DNA of 64,000 nt from Staphylococcus hyicus. Its GTDB lineage: Bacteria > Bacillota > Bacilli > Staphylococcales > Staphylococcaceae. Made by a program: the position numbers and the translations under genes. Of this stretch, positions 1 to 8,386 are shown piece after piece. The notes under the pieces were generated by a model. It did no database searches. It saw only the letters and a program-made list of their open reading frames with translations, and was not told where the DNA came from. The stretch lies in contig NZ_CP008747.1 in assembly GCF_000816085.1 (NCBI RefSeq), positions 2,408,130 through 2,472,129 of the forward strand. Reading direction: 5' to 3'. Each line of letters starts with the position of its first letter. The first letter of the stretch is position 1.

Positions 1-963
1 AATGTCAACGCTTTCTTTTTCGTCAATAGCGTAATCCATGCGTTGTAATAGCGGGACTTCCTCACCATTTAATAAAGCCATCATCGATACCGCAGCACAG
101 TGACCTGTCTCCTCATAAGGAAACACGATTGTCGTAATTCGCGGTGTCACAATTGAAGTTGTTTCATAACCTCCAAACCCTGAAATGGATAATGTTTGAG
201 GAACATCAATATTCATATCAAGCGCGGTTTTTAATACGCCCAAAGCAATATTATCTGTCGCACAAATAATGGCATCATAATCATGAATAAAAGCTTTAGA
301 ACGTTCTTGCGCATCACTTAACTTAAATGAAGTCGTGTGAACAGTTGCATCATGGTTAAAATCCGCAAGCCCATCAAGCACACCACGGCGACGATGTACG
401 CCTACCGCTTCATCACGTTCATCCACACCAAAATACGCAATGCGCTTAAACGCTCTCTTACCAAAATAATTACCCATAAGACGTCCCGCATCATAATCAT
501 TTTGAATAATCGAATGAATGCCTTCATACGACTGTCCTACTAAAATAATCGGTACTTTAATCGATTGAATCGCTTTTAAATGCGCATCCGTCAACGCAGT
601 CGCAAGCAAAATAATGCCATCGACCTTATTCTTCGCAAGTGTAGATATCGCATGAATTTCACGTTGTTGATCTAAATCCGTATTCACGATGATGGTTTGA
701 TAATTTTGCGTTCTCAAATATGTTTCAATGCCATAAAGCGTTTGGTTTGACGCATAAGAGCTTAAACGTGGCACAATGACGCCCATCATTTGCGTTCGTT
801 TCGCCTTTAAACTTTGCGCAAATTGATTTGGACTATATCCTGTCTCTTGTACCACACGATCAATTTTCTGACGTGTTTTAAGGCTAATGGAACCTCCATT
901 CAAATACCTCGACACCGTACTTTTCGATACGCCCGCAAGCTTAGCAATATCACGAATATTCAT
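1..963 (-). CDS. scrR: LacI-family sugar repressor, ScrR-like (3' end outside window)
   Basis: Reading from an ATG at 963 gives 321 codons, open to the window edge, so the C-terminus is missing. The N-terminus is a LacI helix-turn-helix (DIAKLAGVSKSTVSRYLNGG, residues 4-23). A periplasmic-binding-protein-like effector domain follows from about residue 60 (MMGVIVPRLSS), with the ICATDNIALG segment typical of the family. The sequence strongly resembles the staphylococcal sucrose-operon repressor ScrR. The ligand is inferred from that resemblance only, because no sucrose genes are in view. LacI repressors bind palindromic operators as dimers or tetramers and release them on binding sugar. An assignment to a different sugar remains possible. 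Confidence 0.8.
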   Translation of the reverse strand, partial: MNIRDIAKLAGVSKSTVSRYLNGGSISLKTRQKIDRVVQETGYSPNQFAQSLKAKRTQMMGVIVPRLSSYASNQTLYGIETYLRTQNYQTIIVNTDLDQQREIHAISTLAKNKVDGIILLATALTDAHLKAIQSIKVPIILVGQSYEGIHSIIQNDYDAGRLMGNYFGKRAFKRIAYFGVDERDEAVGVHRRRGVLDGLADFNHDATVHTTSFKLSDAQERSKAFIHDYDAIICATDNIALGVLKTALDMNIDVPQTLSISGFGGYETTSIVTPRITTIVFPYEETGHCAAVSMMALLNGEEVPLLQRMDYAIDEKESVDI

Positions 964-1228
964 AGCATTCACCTCGCTTATATCATAGCACAACATGAGA
1001 AAGGAAAAGATAAGAAGACATGGAAAAGATATTTAGCGTCATTTAATTTAAAGAGTGGTATAAGAGTAAATAATGCGATATCTATTACTAAAACTTGTAA
1101 GTTGAGATACTTTAAATATTTGTGAAAATTCTCTTTATTAATAAACATATTTTTGATATACCATATATAGGGGTTATTATAAAAATAGTCTTCTTTTTAA
1201 ATTGAATTTTAAACGAGGGGTGAAATAA

Positions 1229-2584
1229 ATGAAGGTAATTATTTATTGGATCATGTTAGTCTTTTCTATTCTAACTATATTTGGCGGTATTTTAACCGTA
1301 TCTAAACAGGGTTTAACAATAACAGACACTATTACTTTTATAATTTTTATATCTTTAATAATATTTAGTATGATTAAAATTAAAAAACACAGTAAAACTA
1401 CGTATCGTAATAATGACACCAGTAAAATGAAAAATACTGAGGATAATAAGAATCATTACAAGCTTGATGATAAAAAGGATTTTAGTTATACAAATGAAAT
1501 TAATACTAGTAAAGTAAAAGAAAATCATAATGAATCAGAAATCATTCAAACACAGCCATCTATTGAATACCCACATCATATAGAAAAAGATTATACTTAT
1601 AATAAAGGTGATAATAATCATATTCCTCTAACAATGACCGAAGAAATTAATCATGAGTTAAATGCCTATGATATTTTAATATTGCATATGAATAACAAAC
1701 GAGAAGTTGGAAAAGAAATAACTAACCACCATTTTCTAATTGAAAATCAGATAAATGTGAAAAGGCATATAGATAAATTAATTGAAGATGACTATTTATT
1801 TATTACTTCGAACTTAGAAATTACTTTACATTATTTAAAAGTTCCTGAATTAAAAGAGATATTGAGGAAACATAAACTTAAATTAGGTGGAAATAAACCA
1901 GAATTAATTGAGCGAATAATTAATAATATAGGTGAAAATTCAATTGAGGCACCTAAGGTATATCTATCAACCCCTAAAGGTGATAGGTTAATAGCAGAAA
2001 GTAAGTATATTTTACATTTTTATAACAAACATTTTATTTCTTTAGGCTTAGCACATAAGATTGCAAAAAATGCTATTAATGTTAATGATAAAACAGAATT
2101 TATTTACCTAAAATTACTTGAAAATGATAATACCGCACACAGCTATGATAAACAACATATAATAAATAATCTAATAAGTTATTATAAAAATATCGAAAAA
2201 GATATGAACGTTATAAGAAAATACAGCAATTACTCTTTATACTTATCTGTTGAAAGAGGTATAAACTCACTCGGGTTTCACAATAATGATTATGAAAATA
2301 TCTTAGCACAATTAAAAAGTTATTATTTCATTCATAGGGATTACTATGAGAATCTATTTTTAATTAATGATTTTAATAGATCGTTATTCAAGAAAATCTT
2401 CTATGAAGATATTGTTACATTCGAAGAAGCCGATAAAAATTATTGTAATGATATATGCGAGGTATTATTTGCATATATTTATGGCAATGAAAATATTAAT
2501 ATCGATAATTTCCCAGTTATTAAATACAAGTTGAATGAAAAGGCAAATGAGTGGCAAGAAATAAGTAATAAATATAGATTTTAA
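1229..2584 (+). CDS. Membrane-anchored SAP-domain protein
   Basis: A 451-residue protein with two hydrophobic segments (about residues 4-24 and 29-48), then a Lys/Asn-rich hydrophilic linker to about residue 130. A helical, winged-helix-like stretch covers about 135-195. A SAP motif follows (about 200-235, VPELKEILRKHKLKLGGNKP). SAP motifs are helix-extended-loop-helix modules that usually bind nucleic acid. The C-terminal 200 residues are helical and unassigned. The start is set by GAGGGG upstream of the ATG at 1229. It stands alone, with its own hairpin terminator downstream. SAP proteins of similar C-terminal layout occur in Firmicutes and their elements. The double membrane anchor suggests a DNA- or RNA-binding face at the membrane, which is inference. 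Low GC and lack of core synteny suggest acquired DNA. Confidence 0.8.
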   Translation: MKVIIYWIMLVFSILTIFGGILTVSKQGLTITDTITFIIFISLIIFSMIKIKKHSKTTYRNNDTSKMKNTEDNKNHYKLDDKKDFSYTNEINTSKVKENHNESEIIQTQPSIEYPHHIEKDYTYNKGDNNHIPLTMTEEINHELNAYDILILHMNNKREVGKEITNHHFLIENQINVKRHIDKLIEDDYLFITSNLEITLHYLKVPELKEILRKHKLKLGGNKPELIERIINNIGENSIEAPKVYLSTPKGDRLIAESKYILHFYNKHFISLGLAHKIAKNAINVNDKTEFIYLKLLENDNTAHSYDKQHIINNLISYYKNIEKDMNVIRKYSNYSLYLSVERGINSLGFHNNDYENILAQLKSYYFIHRDYYENLFLINDFNRSLFKKIFYEDIVTFEEADKNYCNDICEVLFAYIYGNENINIDNFPVIKYKLNEKANEWQEISNKYRF

Positions 2585-2647
2585 CTATTTATATTAAATT
2601 TAAAACTTTACGCAAAGATATTTTTTGTATGTATAATGGCTATATTT

Positions 2648-2690
2648 GAAAAAGAAGTGAGAAAACCTTTAATTTCTTAACTTCTTTTTC
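2648..2690 (+). terminator. Hairpin terminator after the SAP gene
   Basis: An 11-bp perfect stem pairs 2648-2658 with 2680-2690. The 3' arm itself contains the T-run (CTTTTTC). It lies 64 bases past the SAP-gene stop. Confidence 0.65.
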
Positions 2691-2782
2691 ATTCCTAAAA
2701 TCTAAACTTTAAACATGAAACAATTTATTTAAGAGTTTAAATGCATTGCTATTATTAAGTCTAATTCCTTCTAAACTTATAA

Positions 2783-2986
2783 TTAATTACGCATTTTAGA
2801 CGTATCTTTTCTAATTTCTTTTAAGTTAATGATTCCTACCAGTACAGGCAAAAACGCAATGATAAAGCTTAATAAATACCCCGCATCAAATATAAATGAA
2901 AACACTAGAAACGCTACAATTCCGACAATAATTAGAAATATGTTGAAAAAAGTATTATCTGCTATTTGTGGTTTATTAAACATCAT
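2783..2986 (-). CDS. Small two-TM membrane protein
   Basis: A 67-residue protein with two hydrophobic helices (about residues 13-33 and 36-52) and a basic tail (KEIRKDTSKMRN). AGGGGG lies six bases before the ATG on the minus strand, a strong ribosome site, which supports a real gene. There is no recognised family and no partner gene on the same strand nearby. It converges with the SAP-domain gene. Function unknown. Confidence 0.65.
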   Translation of the reverse strand: MMFNKPQIADNTFFNIFLIIVGIVAFLVFSFIFDAGYLLSFIIAFLPVLVGIINLKEIRKDTSKMRN

Positions 2987-3260
2987 TCAATCCCCCTAGA
3001 AACAACTAACTGCTGCATCTGACATACCACAAGTTACCCATATCTCCTTTATCTAAGTTACGTCATTCACACTATCAAACAAATTAATACTTGTGTTCCA
3101 TAATTCTTAGGTGTTTGATGTGCGTGCTTATCTGTCTGATATATTAAAACGTCATTTTCACAACACATAACAAATTATTTCAACAGAACTGATATTATAT
3201 CTAAATAATGTTACATTAATAGATGAAATAAATATTAATGAAGTAAAATGGGTGATTCGT

Positions 3261-3338
3261 ATGGTTATGTTTATCATGTTATTTCTATTCATTTATTCAA
3301 TCATCATTACATTAATGTATTTTAGTCGAAAGAAATGA
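3261..3338 (+). CDS. Possible 25-residue membrane peptide
   Basis: A 25-codon ORF from ATG at 3261 (an in-frame GTG lies at 3252) encodes one hydrophobic helix ending in a basic SRKK tail. That is the shape of type I toxin peptides and other bacterial small membrane proteins. The upstream ribosome site is weak and no antisense RNA can be proved by eye. It sits in the otherwise empty 2987-3414 interval. Low confidence. Confidence 0.25.
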   Translation: MVMFIMLFLFIYSIIITLMYFSRKK

Positions 3339-3383
3339 TTTAAAATTTATTAAGGAATATGTAAAATCACTGGATATTTAAAG

Positions 3384-3424
3384 AGATGCCTAACAATAAA
3401 CATCTAATTTATTGCTAGGCATCT
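3384..3424 (-). terminator. Terminator overlapping the DUF2087 stop codon
   Basis: A 17-bp near-perfect stem pairs 3384-3400 with 3408-3424. The arm includes the TAG stop of the DUF2087 gene. No long T-run is seen, so it may act on both strands or as an mRNA end. Confidence 0.5.
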
Positions 3425-3687
3425 TCATTATTTTCTTTAGCTATTAATTGATACTCTTTTCCACCTTTATCTCTAGATAATAATGAATAATCTATCATAT
3501 ATCGTCTTAATAATACATAATCATCATAATACGATTTTAGTATTTCGTTTATTTCTTTCTCATTATAGATTTTCCCTTTTTCAAATTCTGAGGCAAGGAT
3601 TTCCATCAATGCTTTTTTATCCTTTTCTTTTCGAGGTATGACTTGTATTCTATTATTTTTTATAAATCTTCCTTTAATCTTATTCAT
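3415..3687 (-). CDS. DUF2087 domain protein
   Basis: A 90-residue protein matching the DUF2087 pattern in full: a basic N-terminus (IKNNRIQVIPRKEKDK), the EKGKIYNEKEINEIL segment, and the late LLRRYMIDYSLLSRDKGG motif. This domain resembles a small winged helix and often forms the C-terminal part of regulators. As a stand-alone protein its role is not established. AAGGGGAG precedes the ATG at good spacing. It is a single gene in the accessory stretch. Confidence 0.8.
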   Translation of the reverse strand: MNKIKGRFIKNNRIQVIPRKEKDKKALMEILASEFEKGKIYNEKEINEILKSYYDDYVLLRRYMIDYSLLSRDKGGKEYQLIAKENNEDA

Positions 3688-4040
3688 TTTTTACTCCCCT
3701 TTATCTCAGTATAGATGCTTGTTTATTACTTGTACTAAACCCATCCCCATTATTCTGTATTTCTCTTATGAACAATTTACATAATTCTTAGTATATGAGA
3801 TATCTTGCAATTATTTTTTATTATGTTACAACATACACCCATGTGACTATTTTAAATTACGTGAGAGGTTTAGGGAGTTTTAACTTGATGTGTTCAGCTT
3901 CGTAAATTAATTTGAATGATTTGATGAAATTCTTTTCTATTTTATTTGATACATTAAAAAAATTCCTTTCCAAATATTCAGAATGCCGAAATATCATGGT
4001 ATAATTAGTGAAGAAAATCACAAAGAGAAGGTTATAAATC
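3688..4040. other. Intergenic interval, nothing clear
   Basis: A 353-base AT-rich gap between the divergent DUF2087 and TDT-transporter genes. It presumably holds both promoters. No convincing gene, repeat or strong hairpin was seen. A 61-codon minus-strand ORF here has no ribosome site or recognisable sequence. Confidence 0.4.
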
Positions 4041-4961
4041 ATGAGACTTCAAAACATACCATTAGTATCATCAGGACTGGTCTTAGGTTTATTAGGGCTA
4101 GGGAATTTATTAAAAGACGTATCGCTTAGTTTGAATGCATTATGCGGAATTTTAGCTATCCTCGTTTGGCTTCATCTTTTATACAGTATGTTCAATAATG
4201 TGAATCATGTTAAAAATCAATTAAATAGCCCTCTTGTTTCTTCTGTGTTCACCACATTTTTCATGTCTGGTTTTTTAGGAACGACTTATTTGAACACGTT
4301 TTTCAGCCATATCTCCTTCATTCATCATCTCATCACACCTTTATGGCTTCTATGCCTTATTGGAATCTTGACGCATATGATTATTTTTTCGCACAAATAT
4401 TTAAAGTCGTTCTCTCTTGAAAACGTATATCCTTCTTGGACTGTACTTTATATTGGTATAGCGATTGCGGGATTAACAGCGCCAGTAAGCGGCTATTTTT
4501 TTATAGGTAAATTAACAGTGATTTATGGTTTTTTAGCCACATGCATCGTCTTACCACTGGTTTTCAAACGTTTAAAGGTCTATCCTTTGCAAACGTCCAT
4601 TAAACCAAACACATCCACCATTTGTGCGCCATTTTCCTTAGTGGCTGCTGCCTATGTTTTAGCTTTTCCTGAAGCACATGTGTTTGTCGTCATACTTTTT
4701 CTTATTCTGTCTCAAATGTTTTATTTTTATATTGTTTTTCAACTTCCAAAATTATTAAGAGAACCGTTTTCACCCGTATTTTCAGCATTTACATTTCCTT
4801 TAGTTATCTCAGCAACGGCTTTAAAAAATAGTATGCCTATACTCATATTTCCGGAAATTTGGAATGGGCTCTTAATGTTTGAAACGGTATTGGCAACTGT
4901 AATCGTATTTAGAGTATTTTTCGGTTATATACATTTATTCTTAAAACCAGTGGAAAAATAA
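4041..4961 (+). CDS. TDT/SLAC1-family transporter (TehA-like)
   Basis: A 306-residue integral membrane protein with about ten hydrophobic helices along its whole length. The pattern (N-terminal IPLVSSGLVLGLLGLGNLL, later FTFPLVISATALKN) is that of the tellurite-resistance/dicarboxylate transporter family, related to TehA and plant SLAC1 anion channels. The family moves anions or monocarboxylate/dicarboxylate substrates; the substrate here is unknown. AGAGAAGG upstream supports the ATG at 4041. Single gene, no obvious operon partner. Codon use is somewhat less AT-rich than the adjoining accessory genes, so it may be an older resident. Confidence 0.8.
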   Translation: MRLQNIPLVSSGLVLGLLGLGNLLKDVSLSLNALCGILAILVWLHLLYSMFNNVNHVKNQLNSPLVSSVFTTFFMSGFLGTTYLNTFFSHISFIHHLITPLWLLCLIGILTHMIIFSHKYLKSFSLENVYPSWTVLYIGIAIAGLTAPVSGYFFIGKLTVIYGFLATCIVLPLVFKRLKVYPLQTSIKPNTSTICAPFSLVAAAYVLAFPEAHVFVVILFLILSQMFYFYIVFQLPKLLREPFSPVFSAFTFPLVISATALKNSMPILIFPEIWNGLLMFETVLATVIVFRVFFGYIHLFLKPVEK

Positions 4962-5172
4962 AAAATCCATATCGGGACTTTGAATATTCCCTTTACACAG
5001 GGTCAAACATATAAGCCACTCTCGAAAATGAATAATAACGTACTTTAGTGATATATTTATTTGTAAATCTAATTACTTTATGTTATGGTTTATTTAATTT
5101 ATAATTATCAGAAAATTAAAAAATATTATGATATGCGACATTAAATATTATTTTATAATGGGAGGACTATCT

Positions 5173-6003
5173 TTGCTTGAATCAAACCTTTCGATAATAG
5201 CAAGTACTTTAACAATCATAGGTTTTTTCATTAGTATTTTTATAAAGCAACATTCCATCAATAATAGCCAGAAAATTAATGGCAATAATAGCTCAATCAA
5301 TAATCACCAAAGTTTTATTATCAATGAAAATAATACATATAATGATGTTAAAAACCTAATAAATAACCAAAATACCGAAAATGAATGGTTAAATACATTT
5401 TTAATATTGGGTGTTTTTTTGGTTACAATTACATTATTCATTAAGTTTAATCACTTAATAATAACGATTTCTTGTTTATTTACCTTGATTACTAGTTTTA
5501 TAATCTGGACCAAGTTAGTAAAATATCATTTATCAATGAGAGCTTTTTTATTTTACGCTATTAAGTATATTTTAATATCTTCAATTTTATTAACCGGATT
5601 ATTCTTTAATCCTGTCTTAGTTTCAAATTTAGAAAACAATCTTCCACCACTCGACAAAAGTAATTCTATATCATTTATTATTTCAATATTTACAATGTCC
5701 ACGTCAACATATACGTATTTAAAGAATTTAGGTATTCCAAGTTATGAAACATTTGTGATATTTTTTCGTTTTTTATCATTAATATTTATATATTTAATGC
5801 TCTATGATGATATTAAGAAGAATAGTTTTTTAAAGAAAACAGCACAATTCTATAAAAACACCGGTCGATTATTTTTTTCATATTTCCTTTTATCCTTATA
5901 TTTATGTTCAGTTTTATATTTAATGCATTTTTATCATTTCCAAGGTTTTACAAGAACTATATTAAATCCAGTATTTGATTGGTTAGGTATTCCACATAAA
6001 TGA
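5173..6003 (+). CDS. Asn-rich-linker membrane protein, unknown function
   Basis: The open frame begins at an ATG at 5128, but GGAGG (5161-5165) sits seven bases before a TTG at 5173. I take that as the start, giving 276 residues. The layout is one TM helix (about 6-25), then a polar linker about 50 residues long rich in Asn, Ser and Ile, then five or so TM helices to the end. There is no recognised domain. The linker has a repeat-like N-rich texture seen in some small phage and plasmid membrane proteins. No partner gene is obvious. Accessory location and high AT suggest acquired DNA. Confidence 0.6.
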   Translation: MLESNLSIIASTLTIIGFFISIFIKQHSINNSQKINGNNSSINNHQSFIINENNTYNDVKNLINNQNTENEWLNTFLILGVFLVTITLFIKFNHLIITISCLFTLITSFIIWTKLVKYHLSMRAFLFYAIKYILISSILLTGLFFNPVLVSNLENNLPPLDKSNSISFIISIFTMSTSTYTYLKNLGIPSYETFVIFFRFLSLIFIYLMLYDDIKKNSFLKKTAQFYKNTGRLFFSYFLLSLYLCSVLYLMHFYHFQGFTRTILNPVFDWLGIPHK

Positions 6004-6229
6004 CAGTCAAATAAAACTATTTTTCATTTTCCCTATGCTAACTAATTCATTAAAGTTTTGATAAATCCATAAATTTGAAATCGATATCATAATAAAGCAA
6101 CGGAGTTTCTATTCTTTTATGACAGCCTTTATAATAAAATTTCAAGCATTGAATGGCATGCATGATGGTAAATCAATTTTTTTACATCCTTAGATTAATG
6201 ATTTTAATAATTCACTCACAATTTATAGC
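6004..6229. other. Unassigned AT-rich stretch before integrase remnant
   Basis: No intact ORF. It may contain the even more decayed N-terminal part of the integrase, for example short fragments around 6130-6165, but this cannot be shown by eye. Confidence 0.3.
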
Positions 6230-6670
6230 ACAAAAATTGGTGCAATGAGCAAGCTATTGTAATGTATCAAGATAATATTAAAATAGAGACATCTTACCCT
6301 ACGATATCAGTCACAGATAGAAGGTGTAAAATACTACGTAAGGTTATTTTAGAAAATAAACAATAGATCAAAGGATAAAATGTATGTTGATAGAAGCTTT
6401 ATTTCAATAAACCACAGGGGCAACCCTATGTCGCTATCTAGCATAAATAGGAACATGTAGCAAAATGCCAAAAATGTGGGGATAAATAAGCATGTAACAA
6501 CCTCCTCAATAAGACACAACCATTTATCGTTTATAGATGATTAGGTGTTGCGTGATATAATGAATCAAGTAGGTCATTCAGACTCTAACACAACTCTACA
6601 GATAGACTCACATGTAAATACATAAAAGGATAAAAATATGATGAATAAACTTGAAGCGGTGGGGATATAA
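6230..6670 (+). pseudogene. Decayed tyrosine-recombinase (phage/ICE-type integrase) gene
   Basis: Two frames join into a recognisable integrase. Frame A (6262-6366) reads SYPTISVTDRRCKILRKV, like the central part of Tn916/phage integrases. Frame B (about 6362-6670) reads DRSFISINHRGNPMSLSSIN, then INKHVTTSSIRHNHLSF, then DIMNQVGHSDSNTTLQI, then NKLEAVGI and a stop. This is the catalytic domain with the RHxH-like box and the GHS box. It is dead: there is a frameshift near 6362, in-frame stops at 6458, 6542 and 6623, and the catalytic Tyr position (expected QIYSHV) is Asp, codon GAC at 6605. It lies close to the guaA 3' end, a known genomic-island integration site. Confidence 0.8.
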
Positions 6671-6671
6671 A

Positions 6672-8123
6672 TTGAAAGAAGAATATTTAATAAATGTAGT
6701 TAATGAAAAAATTACAAATGGTATCGAAGACACTGTTACAGAATTTAAAGTTAACAATAAGGAACCTGATATGATTGGAGAATATATTTCTGCATTAAGT
6801 AATTCAGCTACATTAGCAGATAAAGATTATGCATATGTTATTTGGGGTGTTGAAGATGAGAAAAAAAGCATAGTTGGTACCGAATTCAATCATAATGAAA
6901 TTAAAGTAGGTAACGAAGAGTTATTAAGTTGGTTAAATAGAGTAATAAAGCCTTCTCTTCATTTTAGTTTTCACAGTATTCAAATAGATGAACATAACCT
7001 TACAATTCTACGTATACCTAAAGCTACACATCAACCTATTGCGTTTAAATCAACAGAGTATATTAGGATTGGTTCATACAAAAAAAAGTTAAAAGATTTT
7101 CCTGAAAAAGAAAAAAACCTTTGGAAAAAATTTCAACATTTACCTTTTGAACTTCAAATAGCAATGGATGTTGAAAACTATGATGATATTTTCGAATTAT
7201 TAAATTATTCATCTTATTTTAACCTATTAAACCAACCTGTGCCAGATAACGAACATTTAATAATAGAAAACTTTATTAATGATGATTTAATAAAAGAAAA
7301 AGATGGTAAAATATCAATCACAAATTTAGGTGCCTTATTATTTGCTAAAAACTTAAATGATTTCAAACATCTAAAAAGAAAAGCACCTCGTGTTATTAAA
7401 TACAAAGGGAACAGTAAAGTTGAGACCTTACATGAACAAATAGGTATAAAAGGATATGCTGCGGGATTTGAAGGTTTAATCAAATATATTAATAATCAAT
7501 TACCTAGAAATGAAGTTATAGGGGAAGCTCTTAGAAAAGAAGTACCTATGTATCCTGAACTAGCTGTAAGAGAATTAGTAGCAAATGCCCTCATTCATCA
7601 AGACTTTACTGTTGGTGGAACCGGACCTGTAATTGAAATATTTGAAAATCGAGTTGAAATTGTTAATCCAGGAACACCACTAATAAAAGTAGAACGATTA
7701 CTAGATTCTCCTCCTAAATCAAGAAATGAACTTCTAGCCTCTCTTCTTAGACGAATGGGAATCTGTGAAGAACGAGGCACAGGGATTGATAAAGTAGTAG
7801 CTCAGACTGAAGCTTATCAATTACCAGCACCAACTATTGACTTATATGATGAACACGTAAAAATCACTTTATTATCATATAAAGATTTAAATGATATGAG
7901 CAAAGAGGAAAAAATACATGCAACTTATATGCATGCATGTTTAAAATATGTGGAGAAAATTTATATAACAAATCAAACACTAAGAAAGCGTTTTGGTCTT
8001 GATGACAAACAGAATTCTGTTGCTTCTAGAATTATTAAAGAAGCTCTTAATGATGGAGTTATCAAGCCTGTTGACCCTGACACTAGCCCTCGCCACATGA
8101 AATATAAACCATATTGGGCTTAA
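6672..8123 (+). CDS. AlbA_2 (Schlafen-like) / HATPase ATP-binding protein
   Basis: The start is a TTG at 6672, preceded by GGTGGGG; an in-frame TTG at 6651 lacks a site. The product is 483 residues. It has an N-terminal AlbA_2 domain (about 15-140, with TEFKVNN and GEYISALSNSATLAD), a middle linker, and a GHKL/HATPase-like part with the N-box-like RELVANALIHQDF (about 300) and ERGTG (about 367). A C-terminal winged helix (about 415-475) follows. This is the COG2865 architecture, often annotated as a putative transcriptional regulator and common in mobile and defence regions. The function is not established. The RBS lies inside the last codons of the integrase remnant, whose stop ends one base before this TTG, so the two were probably once translationally coupled. 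Confidence 0.85.
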   Translation: MKEEYLINVVNEKITNGIEDTVTEFKVNNKEPDMIGEYISALSNSATLADKDYAYVIWGVEDEKKSIVGTEFNHNEIKVGNEELLSWLNRVIKPSLHFSFHSIQIDEHNLTILRIPKATHQPIAFKSTEYIRIGSYKKKLKDFPEKEKNLWKKFQHLPFELQIAMDVENYDDIFELLNYSSYFNLLNQPVPDNEHLIIENFINDDLIKEKDGKISITNLGALLFAKNLNDFKHLKRKAPRVIKYKGNSKVETLHEQIGIKGYAAGFEGLIKYINNQLPRNEVIGEALRKEVPMYPELAVRELVANALIHQDFTVGGTGPVIEIFENRVEIVNPGTPLIKVERLLDSPPKSRNELLASLLRRMGICEERGTGIDKVVAQTEAYQLPAPTIDLYDEHVKITLLSYKDLNDMSKEEKIHATYMHACLKYVEKIYITNQTLRKRFGLDDKQNSVASRIIKEALNDGVIKPVDPDTSPRHMKYKPYWA

Positions 8124-8130
8124 TAAAAGT

Positions 8131-8251
8131 TTACTTGCACGTTACTTGCACGTTGCTTGCACGTTGCTTGCAAAATCCGATGTTAAATTGTAATAACCCT
8201 TGATACTATGCGGTTTCCTTGTATTAATTTTACTTGCACGTTACTTACATA
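8131..8251. repeat. 11-bp tandem repeats (iteron-like)
   Basis: Four consecutive 11-bp units start at 8131, 8142, 8153 and 8164. The unit is TTACTTGCACG, with A-to-G variants and a decayed fourth copy. Two more follow at 8230 and 8241 (the last partial). The period equals one DNA turn, so all copies face the same side of the helix. They begin eight bases after the AlbA_2 stop. Confidence 0.85.
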
Positions 8252-8334
8252 TGTATTTACAATTAATAATTCGAAAAAATATTTTTTAGCTATTACTACG
8301 TAAACACTTTGTCGTATCTCCCACCCTCAATCCA

Positions 8335-8374
8335 CAAAAACAACCCTCTAACCATTGCGGTTAAAGGGCTGTTT
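8335..8374 (-). terminator. Rho-independent terminator of guaA
   Basis: A long imperfect stem pairs 8339-8353 with 8359-8374 (CCCT/AGGG and TAACC/GGTTA blocks). On the minus strand it ends in a U-run from the A-run at 8336-8340. It lies just after the guaA stop and ends the xpt-guaA operon. Confidence 0.85.
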
Positions 8375-8386
8375 GTTTTCGTATTA

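Noticed and set aside
814..1125. 103-residue forward ORF
   Set aside because: Antisense to the 5' part of the LacI-type gene, no ribosome site, no family resemblance.
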